From NCBI RefSeq assembly GCF_008635795.1, contig NZ_VWRQ01000027.1:1-64000 (forward strand): a stretch of DNA of 64,000 bases, written 5' to 3'. Under the pieces are notes generated by a model that saw only the letters and a list, made by a program, of their open reading frames with translations, did no database searches and was not told the DNA's origin. The stretch comes from Paenibacillus tepidiphilus (lineage in GTDB: Bacteria; Bacillota; Bacilli; Paenibacillales; Paenibacillaceae). Within the stretch, counting starts at the first letter, position 1. Each line of letters opens with the position of its first letter. A program made the position numbers and the translations under genes. Shown here piece after piece: positions 27,122 through 35,672 of this stretch.

Positions 27122-28015
27122 ATGATGCTGATTACAGTTTCCAAAAAAGAGCACGAAGGCTACAGCAGCCTGCAGAAAGCGCTGGATTCCATTCCGCAAG
27201 GAGAGCAGACCCCGGTGACCATCCGGATCAGGCCGGGAGTCTACGAGGAGAAAGTTACGGTTCAGGCGGATGCCCCGCCGATTCTGCTGCTTGGCGATGA
27301 TGCGGCCACGACCATCATCAGCTGGTCGGACAATGCCCACACGCTGGGTCCGGACGGGCAACCGCTCGGAACCTTCCGTTCCGGAACATTGAATGTGTTC
27401 GCCGAGCATTTTACGGCGGAGAATGTAACGATCCGGAACGCCTCGGGTCCCGGAACAGGGCAGGCGGTAGCCGCATTTGTCGATGCCGGATACGCCGTGT
27501 TCCGCCGCGTACGGCTGCTTGGCGACCAGGATACGCTTTATACGGGCAAAGGCAAGCACTATTATAACGACTGCTATATCGAAGGGGATGTCGACTATAT
27601 CTTTGGCCCGGCAACTGCGGTGTTCGACCGCTGTCAGCTGCACAACAAGCGCTCCAGGGGATATATTACTGCCGCATCTACGCCGGAAGGCACGCCTTAC
27701 GGATACGTGTTCCTGGATTGTAGAATTACCAGCGAAGAAGGCTCCGGTGAGATATTTCTTGGCCGGCCGTGGCGTCCTTATGCCCATGTTGCCTTTATCC
27801 GCACGGTAATCGACGGTTCGATTCTTGCGGAGGGCTGGCATAATTGGGGGCAGCCGGACCGCGAGACGACGAGCCGGTATGAGGAGTTCGGCAGCAGCGG
27901 GCCCGGAGCCGCTCCGGAAGCCCGGGTGCCATGGTCACGCCAGCTGACGGCGGAGGAAGCTGCGGACTACCGGGTTATCAAGGTGCTGGACGGCTGGCAT
28001 CCCGAGGGCTACTGA
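27122..28015 (+). CDS. CE8 pectinesterase, apparently cytoplasmic
   Basis: This 297-residue parallel beta-helix protein has the CE8 active-site set: Gln in GQAVAAF, catalytic acid Asp in LLGDQDTLYTG, nucleophile Asp in GDVDYIFGPATAVF and Arg/Trp in FLGRPWRPYA. It removes methyl esters from galacturonate units. There is no signal peptide, unlike most pectinesterases, so it would de-esterify imported oligogalacturonides. AGGAAAGGAG precedes the ATG. It is the first gene of a four-gene run (CE8, esterase, GH105, CE12). Confidence 0.92.
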   Translation: MMLITVSKKEHEGYSSLQKALDSIPQGEQTPVTIRIRPGVYEEKVTVQADAPPILLLGDDAATTIISWSDNAHTLGPDGQPLGTFRSGTLNVFAEHFTAENVTIRNASGPGTGQAVAAFVDAGYAVFRRVRLLGDQDTLYTGKGKHYYNDCYIEGDVDYIFGPATAVFDRCQLHNKRSRGYITAASTPEGTPYGYVFLDCRITSEEGSGEIFLGRPWRPYAHVAFIRTVIDGSILAEGWHNWGQPDRETTSRYEEFGSSGPGAAPEARVPWSRQLTAEEAADYRVIKVLDGWHPEGY

Positions 28016-28060
28016 GGGAGCAGACGTAACCGCATACTTGCTACATAAGGAGGCAATAAC

Positions 28061-29116
28061 GTGGGTTCTTTGGAACAATACATGAGCCGTCTGACAGGCG
28101 GGGTGACGCACCGGTCAGCCTTTCAGACAGAGACTTCATTCACGAAATGGCGGGCTGAACTCGTGGCCCGCTTCACCGAACGGCTTGGCGGATTTCCGGC
28201 AGTCCCACCCGCTACTCAGGTGAAGCTGCTGGAGCGGACGGAATGTGACGGCTACCGCCGTGAACGCCTAGAGATCACCACCTATGATGGGCTGCGGATG
28301 CCGCTGTATCTGCTGCTTCCACAGCAGCCGCTGCTGTCTCCTGCGCCTGCCGTGCTGGCCATCCATGGCCATGGCTACGGCAGCCGGGAGATCGTCGGGC
28401 TGGAGCCGGATGGGGCGGAGCGGCGGGGTGAGCCGGGGCTGCACAAGGATTTTGCCGTCTCGCTTGTCCGGCAGGGCTTCGTGGTCGCTGCTCCCGAAGT
28501 GCTCGGCTTCGGTGACCGGCGGCTGCAGGAGGATCTCGCAGCAGGCGAACCCGGGAGGAATTCCTGCTTCCGGCTGTCCTCCGCCTTGCTGATGGCCGGG
28601 CAGACGATGGCCGGCTACCGGATCTATGAAACGATGCGCACGCTGGATTACCTGCTGACGCGCGAAGAGGTCGATGGCGGAAGAATCGGCATTATGGGCA
28701 TCTCGGGCGGCGGACTCGTTGCGGGATTCGCCGCCGCGCTGGATGAGCGCATCGCCTGCGCGGTTGTCAGCGGCTATGCCAATACGTTTGCGGCCAGCAT
28801 TCTCGCGCGGAACCACTGCCTGGACAATTATATTCCCGGCATATTGCTGGAAGCGGAAATGCCGGATTTGCTCGGATTGATCGCGCCGCGCGGCCTGTTC
28901 CTGGAAGCGGGCGCCAACGACCATTTATTTGGTCCGGCCGGGGTGCGTGAAGCGCTGGAGCGGCTTGAGCAGATCTACAGTGCGGCGGGGCAGCCGGGGG
29001 GAGTCGAGGCCGACTTCTTCGAAGGCGGACATGAAATACACGGCGGACCGGCGTTTGCCTGGCTGCGGCAGCAATTGGCCGCAGAGGCTGGCGGTACCGG
29101 GCATTGGCGTGACTAA
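28061..29116 (+). CDS. alpha/beta-hydrolase, acetyl-xylan-esterase/YtaP-like
   Basis: The 351-residue protein has an alpha/beta-hydrolase fold with nucleophile Ser in GIMGISGGGLVAGFAAAL, oxyanion region LAIHGHGYGSR, acid Asp in EAGANDHLFGP and His in EGGHEIHGGP. B. subtilis YtaP and related intracellular esterases share this pattern. The GTG start at 28061 follows AAGGAGG. Placed between pectinesterase and GH105, it probably removes acyl groups from pectic oligosaccharides; the real substrate is not known. Confidence 0.82.
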   Translation: MGSLEQYMSRLTGGVTHRSAFQTETSFTKWRAELVARFTERLGGFPAVPPATQVKLLERTECDGYRRERLEITTYDGLRMPLYLLLPQQPLLSPAPAVLAIHGHGYGSREIVGLEPDGAERRGEPGLHKDFAVSLVRQGFVVAAPEVLGFGDRRLQEDLAAGEPGRNSCFRLSSALLMAGQTMAGYRIYETMRTLDYLLTREEVDGGRIGIMGISGGGLVAGFAAALDERIACAVVSGYANTFAASILARNHCLDNYIPGILLEAEMPDLLGLIAPRGLFLEAGANDHLFGPAGVREALERLEQIYSAAGQPGGVEADFFEGGHEIHGGPAFAWLRQQLAAEAGGTGHWRD

Positions 29117-29133
29117 AGAGGAGGTACATCAAC

Positions 29134-30276
29134 ATGACCGCAACGGAAACGACAGGGGCAGCAACGAAGGGCGCAGATATCGCCCGTAGAATTGCGGATG
29201 CAGTTCTTTCCCAGTGCAACGAACAGGGGGTGCATCCATGGATCATGCAGCGCTGGGCTTACGTTCCAGGCATGCTGCTGCTGGCGATGTCCCGGGCCGG
29301 GGAGCAGCTAGGCAATCCGGACTACTCGGCTTTCATGCAGCGGCATATGGAAGCATTCATCGGAGAAGACGGAACCATCCGCTCCTACCGGCTGGAGGAA
29401 TATAATCTCGATCAGATTAACCAGGGCAAGAATCTGTTTCCGCTTTACCACGCAACGGGAGAACAGCGTTATGCGGAAGCGGCCCATTTGCTGGCGGCCC
29501 AGCTGATCTCCCATCCCCGCACCTCGGAAGGCGGCTTCTGGCACAAGAAGGTCTATCCGTTCCAGATGTGGCTGGACGGCCTGTATATGGCTTCACCGTT
29601 CCTGGCGGAATACGGCAAGGTCTTTCAGCGTCCTGAGCTGATCGATGAGGCGGCCCATCAGCTGCTGCTGATTGAGCGCATGACCCGTGATCCGCGCACC
29701 GGCCTGCTGTACCACGGCTGGGATGAGTCGAAGGAGCAGGAGTGGGCCGATTCACTGACCGGACTTTCAGCTCATTTCTGGAGCCGGGCGATGGGCTGGT
29801 ATGCGATGGCGGCAGTGGATTGCCTGGAGCATTTCCCGGTTACACATCCGAAGCGGGGAACGGTGATCGGCATATTCCAGCGGATGATGGGGGCACTTGT
29901 CAAAGTCCAGGACGAGTGCACCGGACTATGGTACCAGGTGCTCGATCAGGCCGGACGAAAGGGGAATTATCCCGAAGCCTCCGGCTCCTGCATGTTCGTC
30001 TATGCAATGGCGAAGGGGCTGAGGCTCGGTTATCTGGAGCCGTCCTTCCGGGAGGCGATGTGGAAAGGGTATGACGGGATTCTGCAGCATCTGGTGACCG
30101 AGGATGACAAAGGTGTCCATTTAAACAGCATTTGCCACGGGGCCGGATTGAGCATCGACCGCAACGGCTCCTATGATTATTATATTTCCGAAGCGGTGGT
30201 AAGCGATGCGCCGATGGGGCTTGCCCCGCTGCTCATGGCCCTGCTGGAGGCGGAGAAGTGCAGTAATGGTCAATAA
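29134..30276 (+). CDS. yesR: GH105 unsaturated rhamnogalacturonyl hydrolase
   Basis: The 380-residue (alpha/alpha)6-barrel resembles B. subtilis YteR/YesR. YPFQMWLDGLYMASPFLAEY supplies the catalytic Asp (Asp148, matching Asp143 of YteR), and AHFWSRAMGWYAMAAVD and GNYPEASGSCMFVYAMAKG are family signatures. It releases unsaturated galacturonate from rhamnogalacturonan-lyase products inside the cell. GAGGAGGT lies before the ATG. The stop overlaps the next start by 11 bp. The symbol is by family likeness; yteR would be as apt. Confidence 0.9.
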   Translation: MTATETTGAATKGADIARRIADAVLSQCNEQGVHPWIMQRWAYVPGMLLLAMSRAGEQLGNPDYSAFMQRHMEAFIGEDGTIRSYRLEEYNLDQINQGKNLFPLYHATGEQRYAEAAHLLAAQLISHPRTSEGGFWHKKVYPFQMWLDGLYMASPFLAEYGKVFQRPELIDEAAHQLLLIERMTRDPRTGLLYHGWDESKEQEWADSLTGLSAHFWSRAMGWYAMAAVDCLEHFPVTHPKRGTVIGIFQRMMGALVKVQDECTGLWYQVLDQAGRKGNYPEASGSCMFVYAMAKGLRLGYLEPSFREAMWKGYDGILQHLVTEDDKGVHLNSICHGAGLSIDRNGSYDYYISEAVVSDAPMGLAPLLMALLEAEKCSNGQ

Positions 30277-32269
30277 TCCGCAGACCGGTGCCGGCCGCCT
30301 GTATAGGTTCAATTTTGCCGCCAGTCCGAAAGACGGCTATATTTCTGTTCCCTACAACGAAATGAACGGCGCAGCGCTATATGATCCCGGGAACGGCTTC
30401 GGCTTCGTCGACTATACGCTGGCACTGCCTCCGCGTAGGGTTCATACCTTGGAGATCGTAAAGGAAGCTGCCGGATTCACCATTGCAGAGAGGGCAACGG
30501 AAGAGGATGACAGCCCAAAGAACGATCATTACAACCGTTTCGGCATGGCCTTCCGGGTCAAAGCCCCGCCGGGCGCCTACCGGGTAGAGGTTAGGCTGAC
30601 CCCGGACTCGGGTGAAGCGGCAATTGCTGTGTCAGGCATGAATATGGCGCAATTGCAGGCCACCTCACACTGGGATGCGGCCAAGCTGGTGCCGAACCGC
30701 ACGCAGGTGAAGCACAGTCTGCAGTGCTGGAGCTATGATTACGTGAACGGGCGGGAACATCTGGATGTCGAGATTGAGCCTGCCGCGCCGGGAGAGAAGG
30801 TAGGCGTCGCCGAAATCGTCCTGGCCCCGCTGCCGTCCAAGCCCCGCCTGCCGCAGAGTCTGCCGACGATCTTCACCCTGGGAGATTCCACGGTGAAATC
30901 GTATGTTTTTGCCGAAGCGCCGATGAGCGGATGGGGGCAGGTGCTGCCGAATCTGTTCGATTTAAACAAGGTGAACGTCGTTAATTATGCCATGGGCGGA
31001 CGCTCATTCAAGAGCGCTTACAACGAAGGGCGTCTGAACGACATTCTAATGACCGGGTGTATCGGAGATTACCTGCTGATCCAGTTCGGCCATAATGATG
31101 AATCAGAGGATGAAGCGCGCCGGTTCGGCCGGGGAGCGACCGAGGAGATGTACCGCAGCTATTTCGAAGATGCCTACCTGCCTGCTATCCGGGCAAGAGG
31201 TCTGGTCCCTGTACTGGTAACGCCTATGTCCAGAGTAGACGGCGGTGCGCAGGAAGGGCATGGCTACACCGATTCTTTCTGTATCCGGCGTTTTCCGCAG
31301 ATCATGCGGGAGCTGGCCCTGCAGCACGGGATAACGCTGATTGACCTGAACCGGGGCAGCGTTGAATATTACAATGAAATCGGCGCGGAGGCGACGACTG
31401 CCATCTTCATGTCGATCGAAGCCGGAGAGACGCCGGGCAAGACCAACGACGGCAGCTACGCGGGAGGACATCCGTCCCGCAAGAATGACGGCACCCATTT
31501 CAAGGAAAGCCTGTCCAAGCAGTTCGCAAGGATGATTGTCTCCAGTTTCGCTGCCCTGGCGGTGAAAGGTGATCCTGTGGCGGCTGAAATTTCCGGCTTC
31601 CTGAAGCCGGCTGTGCGTGAAGCGACTATATCAAACAACTGGTCGGGCGTGTATCCCGAAATTGCCGTGGATACCATAGCCGGTCCGGATGCTTATTACC
31701 GCAACCAGATTGAGAAGCTGCTGCAGCTGGGAGTGCTGGAATATGATGCGGCAGGCCGCTTTCATCCCGGAAACCCCATTTCCGGTGCGGAATTTGCCGC
31801 CGCACTGGCCGGGGTTATGGGTCTGGGAACCGGAGTACTCGAACAGTATATGAATTCCGCTGCTCTCACCAGAGAGACAATGGGCGCGATGCTGCTTGAC
31901 GCCTATGAGGCACGGTTCGCGGAGAAACCGCGCTATATGACCGACTACAACGGTGATGCCACCGGCCCGGATGATCCCGGATATGATCCTTTCCTGGCAC
32001 CCGGCGACCGGGGCATCATGTATTATCCGCTGGTGTCTTATGCGCAGTTGACCGATACCGGATCGGTTGCGCCGGAGCTGGCAACGAAGCTCAAGCGGGC
32101 GTATGAACTGGGGCTGCTGCGTGCAGAACGGGGAATCCGGCGCGGCGAGCTGTCCATTTCGAGCGGACTCGAACCTAAGCGGACAGTGACCCGCGGGCGG
32201 GCTGCCAAAGCTCTGTACTATATGTGGGTACTAGTTCACCCTGTCGATATGGAGAACCATTTGGTCTGA
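30266..32269 (+). CDS. CE12 rhamnogalacturonan acetylesterase with a C-terminal SLH-like region
   Basis: The start is ATG 30266, 7 bp after GGAGAAG and inside the GH105 stop; the longer frame from 30206 is antisense-like overlap. Residues 1-190 form a beta-rich domain. Residues 195-430 are an SGNH hydrolase with FTLGDSTV, YAMGGRSF, FGHNDE and NDGTHF, the CE12 set. The last ~190 residues hold two segments that fit the S-layer-homology pattern: IEKLLQLGVLEYDAAGRFHP...GAEFAAAL, and AYELGLLRAE...VTRGRAAKAL. SLH regions normally anchor secreted proteins to the wall, but no signal peptide is seen, so the location is puzzling. It would deacetylate rhamnogalacturonan fragments. Confidence 0.85.
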   Translation: MVNNPQTGAGRLYRFNFAASPKDGYISVPYNEMNGAALYDPGNGFGFVDYTLALPPRRVHTLEIVKEAAGFTIAERATEEDDSPKNDHYNRFGMAFRVKAPPGAYRVEVRLTPDSGEAAIAVSGMNMAQLQATSHWDAAKLVPNRTQVKHSLQCWSYDYVNGREHLDVEIEPAAPGEKVGVAEIVLAPLPSKPRLPQSLPTIFTLGDSTVKSYVFAEAPMSGWGQVLPNLFDLNKVNVVNYAMGGRSFKSAYNEGRLNDILMTGCIGDYLLIQFGHNDESEDEARRFGRGATEEMYRSYFEDAYLPAIRARGLVPVLVTPMSRVDGGAQEGHGYTDSFCIRRFPQIMRELALQHGITLIDLNRGSVEYYNEIGAEATTAIFMSIEAGETPGKTNDGSYAGGHPSRKNDGTHFKESLSKQFARMIVSSFAALAVKGDPVAAEISGFLKPAVREATISNNWSGVYPEIAVDTIAGPDAYYRNQIEKLLQLGVLEYDAAGRFHPGNPISGAEFAAALAGVMGLGTGVLEQYMNSAALTRETMGAMLLDAYEARFAEKPRYMTDYNGDATGPDDPGYDPFLAPGDRGIMYYPLVSYAQLTDTGSVAPELATKLKRAYELGLLRAERGIRRGELSISSGLEPKRTVTRGRAAKALYYMWVLVHPVDMENHLV

Positions 32270-32404
32270 TTATTTTATTTGCACCATAAGCGTTGTGTTA
32301 GTACCTTGACCAAGCCAAATCTAATGGTGGTATACGCCTACATCTCTTTCCTGTGAACAGTCCGACCAACAGCACAGTCTGGCTGATCATTCCTAATTGT
32401 AGGC

Positions 32405-32735
32405 CAAAAACCGACCACATCGTCTTGCCGTAGAGGAAAACAGACCCATTGTAGTCGAAAAACCGACCACAGTGGGCTGCAGTGAAGGTAAACAGGGCAA
32501 ACGTAGGCGAAAAATCGACCACATCGTCTTGCCGTAGAGGAAAACAGACCCATTGTAGTCGAAAAACCGACCACAATGGGCTGAAATGAAGGTAAACAGG
32601 ACAAACGTAGGCGAAATATCGACCACATTGTCTTGCCGTGGAGGAGAACAGATCAATTATAGTCTAAAAACCGACCACAACGGGCTTCAGCGAAGGTAGA
32701 CAGAGCAAACGTAGGCGAAAAATCGACCATAATCC
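32405..32735. repeat. tandem array of 52-bp intergenic repeats, array 2
   Basis: Seven cores (AAAAACCGACCACA or AAAAATCGACCACA) start at 32405, 32457, 32509, 32561, 32613, 32665 and 32717: exactly 52 bp every time. Two inter-core types alternate, one with CGTCTTGCCGTAGAGGAAAA and one with GGGCTGCAGTGAAGGTAAAC, giving a 104-bp higher-order repeat. The core and parts of the inter-core match array 1 at 1225-1516 in the same orientation. Confidence 0.92.
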
Positions 32736-33115
32736 ACAAACCAAGCTCACCTAACGAAAGGTAGGACAGTACACCTAGAAGTTTTCATGTCAACCCTTTT
32801 GCAGGGATTCACTGTATGAAACGTTTACTCCTGGCGTTGTGCTGTCCTTAGCGAAGCGGCTGGAAATTCATCACACCAGCAAGGGGAATTAAAGCACATA
32901 TACCCAGAAATATGAATTGCTCAAGGCACCAGGCCTGATCCCAGCCGGTTCATCCAGGTGTATCGGGCCATTGCTGCTTTTTGAAGAGACAGACAACTGC
33001 ACTGGGCGAACCTGCTGCTGCGGCTACTTTTGCCGGAAAGAAGAGGCTTTTGCTTGACCTGAATAACTGTAAGGCTTTTAATATGCATTAATGTTAAAAT
33101 ATGTGATTCTCTCTA

Positions 33116-33145
33116 TTGACAAGGCTTAAGCGGCTATGACACAAT
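33116..33145 (+). promoter_or_regulatory. sigma-A promoter candidate upstream of hydE
   Basis: A perfect TTGACA (33116-33121) and CACAAT (33140-33145) are separated by 18 bp. It would give a leader of almost 300 nt. A second -10-like TATACT occurs at 33256-33261, overlapping TGTAAGCGGTTTAT (33245-33258), which matches the cre consensus in 12 of 14 positions; that alternative lacks a -35. Confidence 0.35.
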
Positions 33146-33445
33146 TTATGACAATTACACCTCCTACATGACAAGGCGATAGGCATCCCGTTTCGTTAAT
33201 ATTATTAGCGGCCAGGGTTGTCTATTTTTTTCGCCAACAAGAAATGTAAGCGGTTTATACTGAGCATCGCATAAAGGGGGAGCCGCCTATTTAACAAGAC
33301 GGGTAATATCCGATTGACGATAGCAATAACCGGAGCGGGAAATGCCGTTACACTCCGCATAGGCACCGTCATCGAAGGCAAGGGCGCAGCATACTCTAAA
33401 GTAATTCGAATCTTGGTGCCCGGAAAGGAGGGGATACATAAGATT

Positions 33446-34501
33446 ATGGAAGCGGAAGCATTGCTGAACCGATTAAACGAGGAGCACTCCCTAACTGCCG
33501 GGGAACTGGTCACGCTGCTCCGGGAGCTGACCCCGGGACTGAAGAAGAGACTGTTCCGGCTGGCTGACGAGAAGCGCAAGAAATATTACGGCACCGGCGT
33601 CTATGTACGCGGGCTGATTGAATTCTCCAGCTTCTGCAAGCAGAACTGCAAATACTGCGGCCTGCGCCGGGGCAATGTCAAGGCAGAACGCTACCGGCTG
33701 ACGGAGAAGGAGATTGTGGATTGTGCGGCTGAAGGCTACAAGCTCGGCTACCGGTCGTTTGTCCTGCAGAGCGGCGAGGACTTCGGCTTTACCGAGGAGC
33801 TGATGATCAGTATTGTCCGGCGGCTGAAGGCACGGTTTCCGGATGCGGCGGTTACGCTGTCAATCGGCGAGCGGAGCGAGGCTTTTTACAGGGCGCTCTA
33901 CAATGCGGGGGCGGAACGGTTTCTACTGCGACATGAAGCGGCATCCCGTCCGCTGTATGAATCCCTGCATCCCGGCATGTCCTACGAGAACCGCATGCGT
34001 TCGCTGTTTCTGCTCAAGGAGATCGGTTATCAGATCGGGGCCGGATTTATGGTGGGTCTTCCGGGACAGAGCTATTGGCACCTGGCCGAGGATCTGCTGT
34101 TCCTTAAGGAGCTTCAACCGGAAATGATCGGCATCGGCCCGTTCATCCCGCATAGTTCAACCCCGCTCAAGCATGCGGTTGGCGGGACGGTCGATGAGAC
34201 GCTGGTGATGATTGCCGTCGCCAGGCTGATGGTTCCAAAGGCTTTGATGCCGGCAACTACTGCGATGGGCAGTCTGGATCCGGCAGGCAGGGAGAAGGCG
34301 CTGTCCGTCGGCGCCAATGTGGTGATGCCCAATCTGTCACCGCTGCGGGTACGCGAGAAATACGCCCTCTATGAGAACAAAATTTGCACCGGCGACGATG
34401 GACCGCAATGCCGCAGCTGCATTGAAATGCGCATTGCCGCCTCGGGGTATGAGCTTGCGCTGGGCCGGGGCGATCATTACAGCTACAGCAGGTCGTTGTA
34501 A
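33446..34501 (+). CDS. hydE: [FeFe] hydrogenase maturase HydE (radical SAM)
   Basis: The start at ATG 33446 gives 351 residues, the usual HydE length; GGAGGGG lies 12 bp upstream. The radical-SAM cluster motif CKQNCKYC (Cys64, 68, 71) is followed by LQSGEDFGFTEEL and SIGERSEAFYRALYNAGAERFLLRHE, typical of HydE within the BioB/ThiH group. HydE acts on the Fe(CN)(CO)2-cysteine product of HydG to build the diiron precursor of the H-cluster. It is the first gene of the 14-kb hydrogen operon and is separated from hydG/hydF by the oxidoreductase and hydrogenase structural genes. Confidence 0.95.
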   Translation: MEAEALLNRLNEEHSLTAGELVTLLRELTPGLKKRLFRLADEKRKKYYGTGVYVRGLIEFSSFCKQNCKYCGLRRGNVKAERYRLTEKEIVDCAAEGYKLGYRSFVLQSGEDFGFTEELMISIVRRLKARFPDAAVTLSIGERSEAFYRALYNAGAERFLLRHEAASRPLYESLHPGMSYENRMRSLFLLKEIGYQIGAGFMVGLPGQSYWHLAEDLLFLKELQPEMIGIGPFIPHSSTPLKHAVGGTVDETLVMIAVARLMVPKALMPATTAMGSLDPAGREKALSVGANVVMPNLSPLRVREKYALYENKICTGDDGPQCRSCIEMRIAASGYELALGRGDHYSYSRSL

Positions 34502-34549
34502 CCAAGATTGAGGTAGCACAGATATTCTCAATCCATTCTCAGCATACAA

Positions 34550-34573
34550 GTGAAAATATTCACGTAATATGAT
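34550..34573 (+). promoter_or_regulatory. Rex-like palindrome inside a promoter spacer, upstream of the oxidoreductase genes
   Basis: GTGAAAATATTCAC (34550-34563) is GTGAA-N4-TTCAC, the core of the Rex operator TTGTGAA-N4-TTCACAA. It lies directly before TATGAT (34568-34573), in the place of the 17-bp spacer, with TACAAG as a poor -35. This position suits a repressor released by high NADH/NAD+ better than an Fnr activator site, which would be centred near -41. Confidence 0.5.
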
Positions 34574-34659
34574 GATTAGACCTGTTATGAGAATTTATCA
34601 TGCAATAATTCTGATGCTGAAGTTACATTCAGATCCATCAATTCAAGGGAGGAAACCCT

Positions 34660-35652
34660 ATGTCTACTTTACCAAAGCATAATGCGCTCGGTTTCTTCGA
34701 GATCCGGCTGGAGTCCATCGGCGGCCTCGGAGCGAATCTGGCCGGCAAAATGCTCGCCGAGACCGGAGCGATCGAGCTCGGGCTGAACGCGGCCAACTTC
34801 TCGTCTTACGGCTCGGAGAAGAAAGGGACGCCTGTCAAGACCTTTGTGCGGTTCTGCGAGCCGGAGATCGAGATCCGCGACCACAGCCCGATTGAGGAGC
34901 CGCATGTCGTGGCGGTGTTCCATGAAGCCCTGTACAAGACGGTCAACGTGGTCAGCGGCCTGCCGCTGGACGGTGTTGTGCTGATTAACACCACCCGCGA
35001 TTTCGACGAGGTGCGTGCCGATCTCAAGCTGGAGTACGGAACGATTGCACTGGTGGACGCCATGGGCATCGCCGTGGAGGAGAAGACCAAGGTCAATACC
35101 TCCATGCTCGGAGCGCTGTTCCGGATCTGTGATTTCCTCGATCCCGAAGCGATGCGCACCGTCATCCGCAGAACGTTCGAGAAGAAATATCCGCATCTGG
35201 TGGAGCCCAACCTGCGCACTTTTGACCGCGGCTACAACGAAGTGAAGTTCAAGACCTATGAAGCTCCTGAGGGTACGGTAGCCAGACCGTTCAAGCGTGC
35301 ACAATCCCTTCTTGGCTATCAGACGCAGCTGCCTGGAGGGCTTATTGCGGCCCAGGCCAACAGTATCCTCAAGGACCTGAGCGGCTCGCGGGCCGGGATG
35401 ATACCGGTATTCGATGCGGAGACATGCATCAGCTGTGCGGCCTGCGACAATGTATGCCCGGATTACTGCTTCGTGTGGGAGCCGGCCGAGGACAAGCGGG
35501 GCAGAGTGCAGCAGTTCCTGCGCGGGATCGATTACCAGTACTGTAAAGGCTGCCTGAAATGTATCGAGGCCTGTCCGACAGACGCGCTGAAGAGTGCCCG
35601 CGAGGAAGTCGGCTATGCCGAACAGCACCGCGTGGCCCAAGTATTCGTATAG
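34660..35652 (+). CDS. porG: 2-oxoacid:ferredoxin oxidoreductase, fused gamma and delta (ferredoxin) subunits
   Basis: The 330-residue chain combines a gamma domain (about 10-195; SIGGLGANLAGKMLAETG, NFSSYGSEKKGTPV) with a C-terminal delta part that carries two [4Fe-4S] motifs (CISCAACDNVCPDYC and CKGCLKCIEACPTDAL). GGGAGGAAACCCT precedes the ATG. It pairs with the alpha-beta fusion 20 bp downstream to make a two-polypeptide enzyme that oxidises pyruvate or another 2-oxoacid and reduces ferredoxin. The ferredoxin would feed the hydrogenase encoded next. Confidence 0.92.
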   Translation: MSTLPKHNALGFFEIRLESIGGLGANLAGKMLAETGAIELGLNAANFSSYGSEKKGTPVKTFVRFCEPEIEIRDHSPIEEPHVVAVFHEALYKTVNVVSGLPLDGVVLINTTRDFDEVRADLKLEYGTIALVDAMGIAVEEKTKVNTSMLGALFRICDFLDPEAMRTVIRRTFEKKYPHLVEPNLRTFDRGYNEVKFKTYEAPEGTVARPFKRAQSLLGYQTQLPGGLIAAQANSILKDLSGSRAGMIPVFDAETCISCAACDNVCPDYCFVWEPAEDKRGRVQQFLRGIDYQYCKGCLKCIEACPTDALKSAREEVGYAEQHRVAQVFV

Positions 35653-35672
35653 CGAAAGGGTGGAGACAAACA

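Larger units (their letters stand above)
32270..33445. other. 1.18-kb gene-free region before the hydrogenase operon
   Basis: It holds array 2 of the 52-bp repeats (32405-32735). From 32737 to 33100 I see no coding sequence or hairpin I can name. From 33116 on there are candidate promoter elements for hydE and a leader of 180-290 nt whose in-frame extension of HydE (33314-33445) does not resemble the protein family. Confidence 0.65.

Noticed and set aside
32298..32656. Three overlapping minus-strand frames of 87-96 codons
   Set aside because: They read through array 2 in different frames for the same reason as array 1.
33314..33445. N-terminal extension of HydE
   Set aside because: The extra 44 codons do not resemble HydE and the Met at 33446 gives the usual length.
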